This document shows positions 18,721 through 26,931 of a stretch of DNA of 64,000 nt, piece by piece. The stretch spans positions 6,568,001-6,632,000 of the forward strand of contig NZ_CP051680.1 of NCBI RefSeq assembly GCF_012849095.1, read 5' to 3'. A program made the translations under genes and the position numbers. This DNA is from Cohnella herbarum (GTDB lineage Bacteria > Bacillota > Bacilli > Paenibacillales > Paenibacillaceae). The notes under the pieces are model-generated. The model was not told the DNA's origin. It made no database searches and saw only the letters and a program-made list of their open reading frames with translations. Position 1 is the first letter of the stretch; every line of letters begins with the position of its first letter.

Positions 18721-20333
18721 CCGCCCACCGCCTCTTGCCCTAGACGCAGCTCGCGGTGCTCCGTCAACCGCTCCGCATAAACCCGAATTTGCTCAAGGCC
18801 CGACACGATTAGGCGGTGCTGCTGGGCGATATCCGTTTCAGGGTATTCTTGGAGCATGTGCAAACCGCGCGTTTCTTTTCTCTCCAATGCCGCAGTATAC
18901 ATCCATCTGGCGGTTGCAATCATCGCCGCTGTTTCCCTTGTTCGCAAACGACCCTGAATCGTGTGCAGCACCGTTCCCTGAATTCCTGCCCACAAGCCGT
19001 GCAGGCGCTCCAGCGATTGACGCAGCACCGGCTCGCTGCGGAAATAATTGATGTCCAGCGGAAATACCTCTTGCTGGACAGCTTTCACCAACGCCGCCGA
19101 ATCGATAGGCTCCGGCGACTGACTGCTACTGCTACTGCCGCGGCCAGCCAAGCCGTACCGTCCGGCTGGCTTCAGATTTCGCGCGGCTGCGCTACGCTCT
19201 TGGGCTAGCGCGAATCGCGCGGCTCCGGCTCCGGCCCACATGCCGGAGGAGATCGCCCAGGAGGCGTTGAACGCGCCGCCTCCAGACTTGGCCCCGGTAA
19301 CGCGTTCCCGGGTGGCCGCATCGCCTGCGGCGTACAGACCTTGAACCGTGGAGGCGCAATCGTCATCCGTCAAGCGAATGCCTCCCGTGCCGCGAACGGT
19401 TCCTTCATAACGCAGCGTCAGCGGAAAGCGCTGCGTGAACGGATCGATCCCCGCGCGATCCAGCGGCAAGAAAAAAATCGCATGCGACTTGCGTAAAATT
19501 TGCCGCTTCTCTTCCGTATCCGCATGGTTGAGCATGGCGTATACCGATCCTTTGCTCAGCATCTTCGGAAGAAAGTCGCCGGCCCTAGGGCCTCCGCCTT
19601 GGAGCACCGTACCGTCTTCCGACGTATAGGTCGCCCAGTTGAGCAGCCTACCGCGCGTGACCGTACCGAAGGCTGCACTCGGTGCATATTGGCGCGTGAA
19701 TTCCATGCCCGACAGTTCGGCTCCGAGTTCCGTCGCCATCAGCAGACCGTCGCCGGTGAGCACGTTACATCCGAGTCCTTTGCTCAGGAAGGCGCAGCCT
19801 CCAGTAGCGATCACGACCGCGTTAGCGCGAACTTCCCAATCTCCGCCGTCCAGACGCGATATACCGCGAGCGCCTCCTACGCCATGGTCATCCACCAGCA
19901 GTTCCAACGCAGGCGATTGGTCAAGAATACGTACGCCGGCACGGCTTACCTGCCGACGCATTAATTTCATGTATTCGGGCCCCTGCAGGTGATCCCTCTG
20001 CGGAACCCCTTCCTCGTCGCGTCTGAACGGATATCCCCAGCCTTCAACCCAAATCAAGCTTTCGTAAACTTGGTTCAATACCCGATGAATCCACTCCGGC
20101 TCGGCCAAATATCCGCTTTCCTTATACCGCTGCTGCACGGCCTTCTCGCGCAGCTCGCGATCCGGCGGAAGATACAGCAGGTTCGTACCTCCAGGCGCAG
20201 TAGCGCCGCTAGAACCCAAATATCCTTTATCCGCAAGTATGACTTTGGCTCCCTGTCTGGCCGCGCTCCATGCAGCCCAAGCTCCTGCCGGTCCTCCGCC
20301 GATCACCAACACGTCGGCTTCCATGTAATCCAT
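18717..20333 (-). CDS. FAD-dependent oxidoreductase of the fumarate reductase / AprA family
   Basis: About 538 residues. An N-terminal Rossmann motif GGGPAGAWAAW, ATGG before the mid-domain, TGDG, and a late GLYAAGDAA FAD motif are characteristic of the succinate dehydrogenase/fumarate reductase/AprA flavoprotein superfamily. The C-terminal 140 residues form a helical domain (PLDINYFRSE, ATARWMYTAALERKETRG) as in this family. ATG 20333 overlaps the preceding stop as TAATG, favouring coupling over the upstream TTG 20348; ATG 20324 is also possible. Placement after an SsuABC-type importer and before a ferredoxin suggests reduction or oxidation of an imported organosulfur-type compound. A decayed paralogue lies at 24624-25142. 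Substrate is not known. Confidence 0.85.
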   Translation of the reverse strand: MDYMEADVLVIGGGPAGAWAAWSAARQGAKVILADKGYLGSSGATAPGGTNLLYLPPDRELREKAVQQRYKESGYLAEPEWIHRVLNQVYESLIWVEGWGYPFRRDEEGVPQRDHLQGPEYMKLMRRQVSRAGVRILDQSPALELLVDDHGVGGARGISRLDGGDWEVRANAVVIATGGCAFLSKGLGCNVLTGDGLLMATELGAELSGMEFTRQYAPSAAFGTVTRGRLLNWATYTSEDGTVLQGGGPRAGDFLPKMLSKGSVYAMLNHADTEEKRQILRKSHAIFFLPLDRAGIDPFTQRFPLTLRYEGTVRGTGGIRLTDDDCASTVQGLYAAGDAATRERVTGAKSGGGAFNASWAISSGMWAGAGAARFALAQERSAAARNLKPAGRYGLAGRGSSSSSQSPEPIDSAALVKAVQQEVFPLDINYFRSEPVLRQSLERLHGLWAGIQGTVLHTIQGRLRTRETAAMIATARWMYTAALERKETRGLHMLQEYPETDIAQQHRLIVSGLEQIRVYAERLTEHRELRLGQEAVGG

Positions 20334-21376
20334 TATTCCAAGATCCAATCGTTCAGATCGAAATCTTTCTCAGCCAATTTCTCGTCCACGAGGAATTGTT
20401 TCGTTCCTTCGAGCAGCTTAATGCCGTCATCCGTAAAAGGAACTTCCTTAATGAAGCTGATCGGACTTACTTTTTGCATCAACTCGGGCGTAGAATTGTT
20501 CAGCTCCGCCAAAAATTCGTAGTACTCGTCGGGGTTTGCTTTCAAGTCGTTCAAAGCTTTCAGACGAATTTCGTTCCAGATTTTCGGAAAGTCCGCTAAT
20601 TGGCTTAAATAATCTTCCGAGACGACCGTAGCGCTAGTCCCTAGCAGATTCGGGTGTTTCGTGGCATCGTCGATCAACGGGTAGCCTTGATCGATTTGTT
20701 TGAGAGCGAATACGTCGGTATTGGTCATCGCGTCGATCTCGCCGCGAGCGATCGCCGCTTCCGCATCGACGCGCAGCATATGCACGATTTTCACGTCGGT
20801 GATATTGTTTTCCTTAAGTAAACCCGCCAGATAACGATGGTGAAACGAGCCTTTTTGCGTGGAAACGGTTTTCCCCTTCAGTTCCTCCAGCGTCTTGGGA
20901 CCGTCCTTTTTACCGATTAAATACCCAATGCTGTTCGTAGATCCCTGAGTAATATAGCGCGTCTTGGCCCCTACCGATCTGGACAGAATAGCCGGGGTGT
21001 CTCCCAAGCTGCCCACATCCAGACGACCGCTGATTAACGATTCGCTTAAATCGGGACCGTTCGGAAACGCCGTTAACTTCACGTCCGTGATTCCGTATTT
21101 CTTCAATTCCTCTTGAATGATTCCTTTGTAGAAGCCCCAACCTTCGGCCCCGCCGGGGAAATTCAGCTTACTTGTCCCGATATAACCGTAATTTAACGTT
21201 GTCGGACCCTTGCCGACCGAGGAAGCCGTCGCTGAATCTTCGGCACCGGTTGATGCCGTCTTCTCCTTATCGCCGCAGGCTTGCGTAAACAACATCGCGA
21301 GTATAATCACGAGCAATATCCCTGCGTAACGGCTCTTATGCAAACCATCCTTGTTTTGTCTTTGTCCCTTTGTCAT
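20333..21376 (-). CDS. ABC transporter substrate-binding lipoprotein, SsuA/NMT1 family
   Basis: 347 residues. The N-terminus (to about residue 34) is a lipoprotein signal with lipidation cysteine in FTQACGD. The body has the periplasmic-binding fold of the nitrate/sulfonate/taurine/bicarbonate group: LNYGYIGTSK, ESLISGRLDVGSLGDTPA, the KGKTVSTQKGSFHHRYL motif and AIARGEIDAM. It delivers ligand to the two permeases just upstream. The ligand cannot be told from sequence; aliphatic sulfonates are the usual guess for this family. Stop overlaps the flavoprotein start. Confidence 0.87.
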   Translation of the reverse strand: MTKGQRQNKDGLHKSRYAGILLVIILAMLFTQACGDKEKTASTGAEDSATASSVGKGPTTLNYGYIGTSKLNFPGGAEGWGFYKGIIQEELKKYGITDVKLTAFPNGPDLSESLISGRLDVGSLGDTPAILSRSVGAKTRYITQGSTNSIGYLIGKKDGPKTLEELKGKTVSTQKGSFHHRYLAGLLKENNITDVKIVHMLRVDAEAAIARGEIDAMTNTDVFALKQIDQGYPLIDDATKHPNLLGTSATVVSEDYLSQLADFPKIWNEIRLKALNDLKANPDEYYEFLAELNNSTPELMQKVSPISFIKEVPFTDDGIKLLEGTKQFLVDEKLAEKDFDLNDWILE

Positions 21377-21403
21377 TCCGTTGTCCCCCTAATTTGGATT
21401 GAT

Positions 21404-22312
21404 CTATCCTTGAAAGCTGTCTCTCCAACGCAGCCACCTACGCTCTAACAAGCGGACTGCCGAATCGACAAGCTTACCGAAAACCGCGAATATGATGACT
21501 CCCGTAAAAATCAGTTCCGTGCTCGCCGTTTGTTTGCCGTAATTGATGAGGAAGCCGATACCGGCCTGTGAGCCGATCAGCTCCGCTACGACAAGCCCCA
21601 ACCAGGAAATGGAGACGGACAAACGCAATCCCAACAATATGCTCGGCAAGGAAGCCGGGAAAATCAATCGGAAGATTTGTTTCGATTTACTGAAATTAAG
21701 CACTTGCGTCACTTCGAAATACTTGCGATCGACATTGCGAATGCCTACGAACGTATTAATGTACATAGGGAAAAACGCGCCGTTGGCAATAATGAATATT
21801 TTGGAAACTTCGCCGAATCCAAACCATAGAATGATCAGCGGAGCCGCCGCCAGATGGGGAATCATTCGCAGCATTTGGAACGAAGGGTCCAGCAAAAACT
21901 CCAATCGTTGAGCAAACCCGACGAGAATGCCGAATACAAGTCCCGCTACGCCGCCTATGAGAAAACCCATAGCAGCCCGTTGGAGCGATATCGATAAGTG
22001 TTGAAATAATTCGCCCGACACGATAAGCTTCTGAAATTCGGCTGCAATGGCAAGCGGCGTCGGCAGGAACGTTGGGGAGAAAACGCCCAAGTTTCCGAGT
22101 ACTTGCCATATTAGCAGGATGAATATCGGCAATAACGCGCCGATGGCAATATCGTTCAATTTGGTCCTGAACCATGTGCTTCTTAGGAGCAACCGTTCGG
22201 TCCGATCGGCGATATCGCTTGGCCGCGGTTGTTGCGATAACGATTTGACTGCGTTGCCCATGGGTCCGTTCTCCCTCGCAGGCGATCTTCCGTTGTTGGA
22301 CGGGTAGATCAC
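21404..22312 (-). CDS. ABC transporter permease, SsuC/TauC family (second)
   Basis: 302 residues with about six membrane helices and the BPD_transp_1 EAA-like loop (here QVLNFSKSKQIFRLIFPASLPSILLG at about 210-235). It starts at GTG 22312, overlapping the stop of the previous permease by GTGA. An N-terminal cytoplasmic extension of about 45 residues precedes the first helix. Together with the 22309 permease it probably makes a heterodimeric channel. Confidence 0.88.
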   Translation of the reverse strand: MIYPSNNGRSPARENGPMGNAVKSLSQQPRPSDIADRTERLLLRSTWFRTKLNDIAIGALLPIFILLIWQVLGNLGVFSPTFLPTPLAIAAEFQKLIVSGELFQHLSISLQRAAMGFLIGGVAGLVFGILVGFAQRLEFLLDPSFQMLRMIPHLAAAPLIILWFGFGEVSKIFIIANGAFFPMYINTFVGIRNVDRKYFEVTQVLNFSKSKQIFRLIFPASLPSILLGLRLSVSISWLGLVVAELIGSQAGIGFLINYGKQTASTELIFTGVIIFAVFGKLVDSAVRLLERRWLRWRDSFQG

Positions 22313-23163
22313 CCTTTATAGTTTTCACGCCAAGATAGCCATTTCCGCTCAAGCGACCGGACTAACAAGTCGGACAGAATGCCGAATGTCGCGAAGATTA
22401 GGATCCCAACGAACACAACCGGCGTTTTGGAGAATTGTCTGGCGTCGGACATCAGGTAACCGATCCCCTCCGTTGAACCCATCAGTTCGGCTACGACCAG
22501 TCCGAGCCAGGATACGCCCAGAGAGATTCGAACGCCAAGTAAAATATTGGGCAGCGCGGCGGGGAGAACCAATCGAATAGTCTGCTTCCATTTGCTGAAT
22601 CCGAGCACCCGCGTTACATCGAACAGCTTGTTATCCACGTCCCGAATGCCGATGAAGGCATTAATGTAGAGCGGGAAGAAGGCTCCTTTGGCGATCAGTA
22701 AAATTTTAGCCGTCTCGCCAATGCCGAACCATAAGATGAACAGAGGGGCTATCGCCAGATGCGGTACCATGCGGATCATCTGTACGGTCGGATCCAACGT
22801 TCTTTCCGTATTCCGGAACAACCCGACAAGAACGCCGAGCATCAGTCCCAATGCGCCTCCTAGAATAAAACCGGATAAAGCGCGGAACAGACTGATCTGC
22901 AAATTGTCGAACAACTCGCCCGTTTGCATGAGCCGGATACCTGCTTGGAAGATCCTAAAGGGCGTCGGAAACAGCAACGTTGAAATAACGCCCCGGTCGC
23001 CGAGAATTTGCCACGCCGCGAGAAGCAGAACCGGAACGGTTGCGCCAAGAACGAAACGATTGAATCGTTGTCTGAATCTTTGTTTGTTTTCTATGAAAGA
23101 CAGCCTTTGCTCCTGTTCCATAGTTGCCAAATCTACTGCCGCGAACTGCCGTTGCTGGCTCAT
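22309..23163 (-). CDS. ABC transporter permease, SsuC/TauC family (first)
   Basis: 284 residues, six predicted helices. The coupling motif is visible as VLGFSKWKQTIRLVLPAALPNILLGVR. It is paralogous to the next gene through nearly the whole length, but the two differ enough to be distinct subunits rather than a recent copy. Start ATG 23163 follows GGAGTGATGG. Confidence 0.88.
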   Translation of the reverse strand: MSQQRQFAAVDLATMEQEQRLSFIENKQRFRQRFNRFVLGATVPVLLLAAWQILGDRGVISTLLFPTPFRIFQAGIRLMQTGELFDNLQISLFRALSGFILGGALGLMLGVLVGLFRNTERTLDPTVQMIRMVPHLAIAPLFILWFGIGETAKILLIAKGAFFPLYINAFIGIRDVDNKLFDVTRVLGFSKWKQTIRLVLPAALPNILLGVRISLGVSWLGLVVAELMGSTEGIGYLMSDARQFSKTPVVFVGILIFATFGILSDLLVRSLERKWLSWRENYKG

Positions 23164-23184
23164 TATCCATCACTCCGCTTCGGT

Positions 23185-23961
23185 CTAAATGCCTGAACCA
23201 TCCGAAAAATCCAGTTCATCTATTTTCTCGAATTCGCTCAGCACCTTCAGGCGCAATTGTTGAAACGAGGTCGTCGTTTTTTTACGGGGTACCGGCAAAT
23301 CGATTGGAACGATGTTGCGAATAGCTCCGGGACGAGGCTTCAGAATGACGACGCGGTTCCCGAGATAGACGGCTTCATCGATGTCGTGCGTAACGAAGAT
23401 CATCGTTGTTTTATTTTTTTGCCAAATATCGAGCAACACTTCCTGCATGTGCGTTCGAGTGAAAGCATCCAGCGCTCCGAACGGCTCGTCGAGCAGCAAC
23501 ACTTTCGGATTGCGCAGCAGAGCTCTCGCGATGGCTACGCGTTGCGCCATGCCGCCCGACAGTTCTCTCGGGTACGATTTCTGGAAGCCGTCCAATCGTA
23601 CAAGCCCGATCAATTCATCCACCTTTTTGCGTACTTCGGGCTTTCGCAGCGACAGATCGGCGGCTATATTTTTCTCGACCGTCAACCATGGAAACAATCG
23701 CGGCTCTTGAAAAATAAAGCCCTTATCGATTCCGGGTCCTTTGATCGGTTGGCCGCCAAGGCTTACATCCCCGTTATAATGAACATCCAAGCCGGCGATG
23801 ATCTTAAGCAATGTGCTCTTGCCGCAGCCGCTGGGACCGATGACGGTTACGAAGTCTCCTTCCTTGACATGAAGCTTAATGCCATGAAGCGCTTGAACGG
23901 CTCCTTTGTTAGATTGAAAGGTTTTGTTTAAGTTTTCTATGATCAATAAAGGTTCAGCCAT
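23185..23961 (-). CDS. ABC transporter ATP-binding protein, SsuB/TauB family
   Basis: 258 residues. Walker [11 protein letters not shown] loop in FQEPRLFPW, signature [16 protein letters not shown], Walker [13 protein letters not shown] and the switch histidine in VTHDIDEA are all intact. Start ATG 23961 follows GGGGGAGA. It energises the two downstream permeases. The gene lies 39 bp after the small ferredoxin gene at 24001, in the same orientation. Confidence 0.92.
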   Translation of the reverse strand: MAEPLLIIENLNKTFQSNKGAVQALHGIKLHVKEGDFVTVIGPSGCGKSTLLKIIAGLDVHYNGDVSLGGQPIKGPGIDKGFIFQEPRLFPWLTVEKNIAADLSLRKPEVRKKVDELIGLVRLDGFQKSYPRELSGGMAQRVAIARALLRNPKVLLLDEPFGALDAFTRTHMQEVLLDIWQKNKTTMIFVTHDIDEAVYLGNRVVILKPRPGAIRNIVPIDLPVPRKKTTTSFQQLRLKVLSEFEKIDELDFSDGSGI

Positions 23962-24000
23962 CGCAATCGTCTCCCCCGCGTCTAAATAACCGCCGATTTT

Positions 24001-24276
24001 CTATTCATTCCAGCCCAGCCGATGACGGCCCGATAGCCGCCAAGCATTTGTTTTTTCCAGTTCATCTTCATCCAGTTGTCTATGCAGTTCGGCATGCGGA
24101 TCCAAGAACAAGGCATCCGTTGGGCAGTACAATTCGCACATAAAACAGGTTTGGCAGTCGCTCTTCCGGGCAATGACGGGAATTCCGTTCACCGTCTTGT
24201 CGAAGACGTTAGTCGGACAGACGGATACGCACATGTTGCACTGGATATACTTGCTTGCGCTGATGATTTCGATCAT
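24001..24276 (-). CDS. 2x[4Fe-4S] ferredoxin, first gene of the importer operon
   Basis: 91 residues with motifs CNMCVSVCP and CQTCFMCELYCP. It begins MIEIISASKYIQ, similar to the 18373 ferredoxin (MIEFVSSDRCVQ), but is shorter and has Gln where the first ligand cysteine region of the paralogue reads RCVQC, so it has seven of the eight usual cysteines in view: the first Cys of the first cluster is replaced (YIQCNMC vs RCVQC). The first cluster may still use the C-x2-C-x3-C set. The ATG follows AAGGAT and sits 20 bp after a leader terminator. It was probably the partner of the flavoprotein now decayed on the other strand. Confidence 0.83.
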   Translation of the reverse strand: MIEIISASKYIQCNMCVSVCPTNVFDKTVNGIPVIARKSDCQTCFMCELYCPTDALFLDPHAELHRQLDEDELEKTNAWRLSGRHRLGWNE

Positions 24277-24296
24277 GCGAACCTATCCTTATGACG

Positions 24297-24338
24297 CAAA
24301 AAAGACACTTCGCTCTTTAATCAAGAGTAGAAGTGTCT
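24297..24338 (-). terminator. Leader terminator (attenuator candidate) before the ferredoxin/importer operon
   Basis: On the minus strand AGACACTTC pairs with GAAGTGTCT, an inner CTCTT/AAAGAG stem extends it, and TTTTTT follows. It ends only 20 bp before the start codon at 24276 and nothing on this strand precedes it but the leader, so its likely role is conditional termination. Confidence 0.75.
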
Positions 24339-24422
24339 CCATTCGTACGGTAGTCACTTAATATGGAGTTAAGCTTGGGTCTGGTAATCCTAGTTAATTC
24401 ATGCGATTAATGTAAATTGAAA

Positions 24423-24534
24423 TTAATTATCCATAGGTTATCACCTCGAGTCATTAATCGTCAATCAAATAATTAAATTCCTATAGAAATTATCGGAAAA
24501 AATATTGACACCCCTCTCGCGATGACGGTAGTAT
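24423..24534. promoter_or_regulatory. Divergent promoter region with two CTATAG-type palindromes
   Basis: Plus strand: TTGACA (24505-24510), an 18-bp spacer and TAGTAT (24529-24534). Minus strand: TTGACG near 24462 with TAACCT about 18 bp on. Two imperfect palindromes occupy the space: ATTATCCATAGGTTAT (24427-24442) and ATTCCTATAGAAAT (24477-24490). Their form recalls binding sites of the CymR type of sulfur regulator in Bacillales, but that match is from memory and unverified. Confidence 0.5.
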
Positions 24535-24566
24535 GAATGCATTACAACAAATCGACCATATCCATG

Positions 24567-24599
24567 GAGATGCGTTTCTATCGAGACGCGTCTCTTTTT
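24567..24599 (+). terminator. Leader terminator (attenuator candidate) before the flavoprotein pseudogene
   Basis: GAGATGCGTTTC pairs along all 12 bases with GAGACGCGTCTC (two G-U pairs), loop TATC, then TTTTTA. It lies about 25 bp after the expected transcription start and 25 bp before the start codon, mirroring the minus-strand terminator at 24297-24338. Confidence 0.75.
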
Positions 24600-24623
24600 A
24601 TGTATTTTCAAGGAAAAGGAGTC

Positions 24624-25142
24624 ATGATCATGGGCAGCTTCGCTAACAACAAAGAGCGTTCCTTAGAAGCAGATTTGCTTGTTTTGGGTGCGCCTACTTA
24701 AATCCGGTGCTTGCTCAAACCGTTGTCAATAGGTCGTGGCTGGAGGCTAGCGGGAGGCGGCGAGACAGGAGCGAGCGTGCGGGCTTACGAGCCGGAGCGG
24801 AATTCCGAATACATTCGTGCCATTCAAGATGAAGTCATGCCGTACGATATCAACTTTTTCCGATCCGAGGCCAAGCTGCGCAGTTCATTGTCCAATCTGC
24901 ATGAGGTCTGGTCGGCCATTCGAGCGACCACTATGCCCAACGGCGTTCAAGCAGTCAAGTTTCGCGAGGCGACCGCTATGGCGGCCGTCTCTAGATGGAT
25001 GTACACGTCGGCTTTAAACCGCACGGAGTCGCGAGGCATGCATCAACGCGAGGATTACCCTCATCTGAACCCTGCCCAACAACGTCGTCTGCTATCGGGC
25101 GGTTTAGATCGCGTGTGGGTACGGGAATCATCGACCGAATGA
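24624..25142 (+). pseudogene. Decayed FAD-dependent oxidoreductase (internal deletion of about 380 codons)
   Basis: ATG 24624 after AAGGAAAAGGAG begins a normal-looking flavoprotein N-terminus (SLEADLLVLG, compare MEADVLVIGGG in the 20333 gene) but reaches a TAA at 24699 where the FAD-binding GxGxxG should be. In the same frame, about 20 codons on, the C-terminal helical domain of the same family appears (MPYDINFFRSEAKLRSSL, AAVSRWMYTSALNRTESRG) and runs to 25142. Everything between, including FAD and substrate domains, is gone. The promoter and leader remain. It is a paralogue of the intact gene at 18717-20333. Confidence 0.88.
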
Positions 25143-25163
25143 AATTCGAATATCCTCCATCGC

Positions 25164-25478
25164 TTAACCGCCGCCGGCATCTTTCGATCGCGATCCGATC
25201 AAGTAGCCGATAATCGTCATTTCGACGGGGAGAACCAGCGACCATAACTCCTTTAATCCGAAATCGGCCGACCGGAACTTCTCGGGCGTCAACGTATAGA
25301 CCAGCGCGATAAGGAGTATTCCGAGCGCGATCGTGCCGACGATATACAAGCGGACGTTGTCCCCGGAACCGAAGAACTTTCCTAGAAAGCCGAGCTCCGC
25401 TTTGCGTTTCTCGCTCTCCGCATTCGCCGCGATGATCTTGCTGGCGACTTTAGGGTCTTGGATTTCGATTTTATTCAT
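25164..25478 (-). CDS. Small membrane protein of unknown function
   Basis: 104 residues, not recognised. Residues 1-45 are charged and cytoplasmic-looking (MNKIEIQDPKVASKII), then two hydrophobic helices (about 46-65, VRLYIVGTIALGILLIALVY, and about 80-98, LWSLVLPVEMTIIGYLIGS). ATG 25478 is nine bases after GGGGGAGGGGG and lies inside the end of the upstream gene (8-bp overlap), so the two are a coupled pair. Confidence 0.65.
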   Translation of the reverse strand: MNKIEIQDPKVASKIIAANAESEKRKAELGFLGKFFGSGDNVRLYIVGTIALGILLIALVYTLTPEKFRSADFGLKELWSLVLPVEMTIIGYLIGSRSKDAGGG

Positions 25479-25839
25479 GGTCCGAGACCCCCTCCCCCGC
25501 ATAGAAAGTAAACGTCAACACCCAAGCCGCCATATCGAAGTTTATCGTCACTTCGTAACGAAGAGACAGCCTGCGATTGTTTAGCACGCCGAGATGAATC
25601 ATGTCATGGTTGCCGGTCGGCTTGCCTCTCGGAAAGTTGACGCACGCAATGCGCACCTCGTTATAACGGATAAGACGGATGTCGGTCGTGAAGTCGTCCC
25701 GTTCCGCATCTTGCTCGATGCAGAATACGAACTTCAATGGATCGTTCTCTTCGGACAAAGTGATTTCGATCGGGCTCATTCCATAGGCGAATACTCTTCC
25801 GTGATATACGACTTCGAATCCTCCGGACGTTATTTTCAT
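25471..25839 (-). CDS. DUF6864-like small protein
   Basis: About 122 residues, predicted all-beta and soluble: MKITSGGFEVVYHGRVFAYG, then FVFCIEQDAERDD, and a late YEVTINFD and FTFYAGEGV. This resembles small proteins annotated as DUF6864 from memory; function unknown. ATG 25839 and ATG 25845 are both possible behind GGGGGG. No export signal. Coupled with the membrane protein downstream. Confidence 0.6.
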   Translation of the reverse strand: MKITSGGFEVVYHGRVFAYGMSPIEITLSEENDPLKFVFCIEQDAERDDFTTDIRLIRYNEVRIACVNFPRGKPTGNHDMIHLGVLNNRRLSLRYEVTINFDMAAWVLTFTFYAGEGVSDHE

Positions 25840-25969
25840 CGTCATCCCCCCGAGGTAACCGTCATTCGTACGAGCGTCATCTTTCTATTTTACGAGCATG
25901 ACGACCGGTACATGACAATAGACATCGGAGTTCCCGAATGATATTTCTACTGACGATAAATGCTCATAA

Positions 25970-26800
25970 TTAGTGCTCGTCGGTTTGCGCGGCACCCCGG
26001 GAGTTCCGGTAAGAACGGGGAGCAACCCCGTACCGCTGCTTGAACAGCTTGGAAAAATGAAACTCGTCGTAAAATCGCAAAGCGGCGGCGATCTCCTTCA
26101 CGGACGAGTTCGTTGTCTCTAGCGCCGCCTTAGCGGAAGCCAGCTTGAGTTCCTGCATGTAGCGATTGGGAGACATTCCGGTTCTCGAACGGAAGCGGGC
26201 GAAGAAGACGGTGCGCGACAACCCGCTTTGCCGGACGAAATCGTCGATCGGAAGCGTCTGCCCGATGTTCTTATGCATTTGATACAAAATATCGTCCAGC
26301 TCGGGGTGACGACTCTCATAGTTCGCGTCATGCTCTCTAGCCAGCAGTTGCAGCAGCTCTTGCGACAGGAGCTGGACCGTTAATCCGTAGCCTTTCGGCT
26401 TAACGATTAAGCTGTCGATCAGTCGCTCGCACAAGCGGACCGCTTCCGGCATTTTGGCGGTGGAAACCGGCTTCCCGACCGGTAGATCTAAGTGAAAAGC
26501 CATATCCAGGGGATCGAAATGGATAAAATAAAATTTCCAATCGCCGCCTACGCAACGATACGAGCAAGGTACGCCATTCCGTACGATCGTATAGGTGCCT
26601 GCATCAAGCTCATGTCGGGTGTCCGAATATGTGAAAGCTCCTTTGCCCTCATAAGCAACGAAGATGCCCGGAATTTCGAGACCGTTCGGTTGGTTGACTT
26701 GATAGGTATCGTTGGCCTGCACTTTCCAGATCGACTTGAAGCGAAACTCGGGAACGGAGAAATGATCGTCTAACCCATAAGGAATATCCATATACGACAT
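25970..26800 (-). CDS. AraC-family transcriptional regulator, divergent to PhyH gene
   Basis: 276 residues. The N-terminal half is a cupin-like ligand-binding domain (about 30-130, FVAYEGKGAFTYSDTRHELDAG). The C-terminal 100 residues carry two helix-turn-helix units; the second shows the family signature AAALRFYDEFHFSKLFKQRYGVAPRSYR. ATG 26800 is 12 bases after AGGAGG. It faces the dioxygenase gene at 26932 across a 131-bp spacer, which suggests control of that gene. Confidence 0.88.
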   Translation of the reverse strand: MSYMDIPYGLDDHFSVPEFRFKSIWKVQANDTYQVNQPNGLEIPGIFVAYEGKGAFTYSDTRHELDAGTYTIVRNGVPCSYRCVGGDWKFYFIHFDPLDMAFHLDLPVGKPVSTAKMPEAVRLCERLIDSLIVKPKGYGLTVQLLSQELLQLLAREHDANYESRHPELDDILYQMHKNIGQTLPIDDFVRQSGLSRTVFFARFRSRTGMSPNRYMQELKLASAKAALETTNSSVKEIAAALRFYDEFHFSKLFKQRYGVAPRSYRNSRGAAQTDEH

Positions 26801-26931
26801 GACGATATGCGGCCTCCTGTTCGGACAGGTATTTGGTACGATTATACATGTAATAGTGACGGCGATCCATGGAGAGACGAGGTTTCTGCTTATACAATTA
26901 AGCCATAACCTTGCTAGAGGAGTGCTGCCGG

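Noticed and set aside
24340..24500. SAM (S-box) or T-box riboswitch before the ferredoxin operon
   Set aside because: Looked for the S-box GGAGGGACTGGCCC core and the T-box TGGNACCGCG motif; neither is present in this leader.
25594..25941. Plus-strand frame of 115 residues opposite the DUF6864-like gene
   Set aside because: Antisense shadow; the minus-strand gene has the ribosome site, the overlap with its neighbour and family resemblance.
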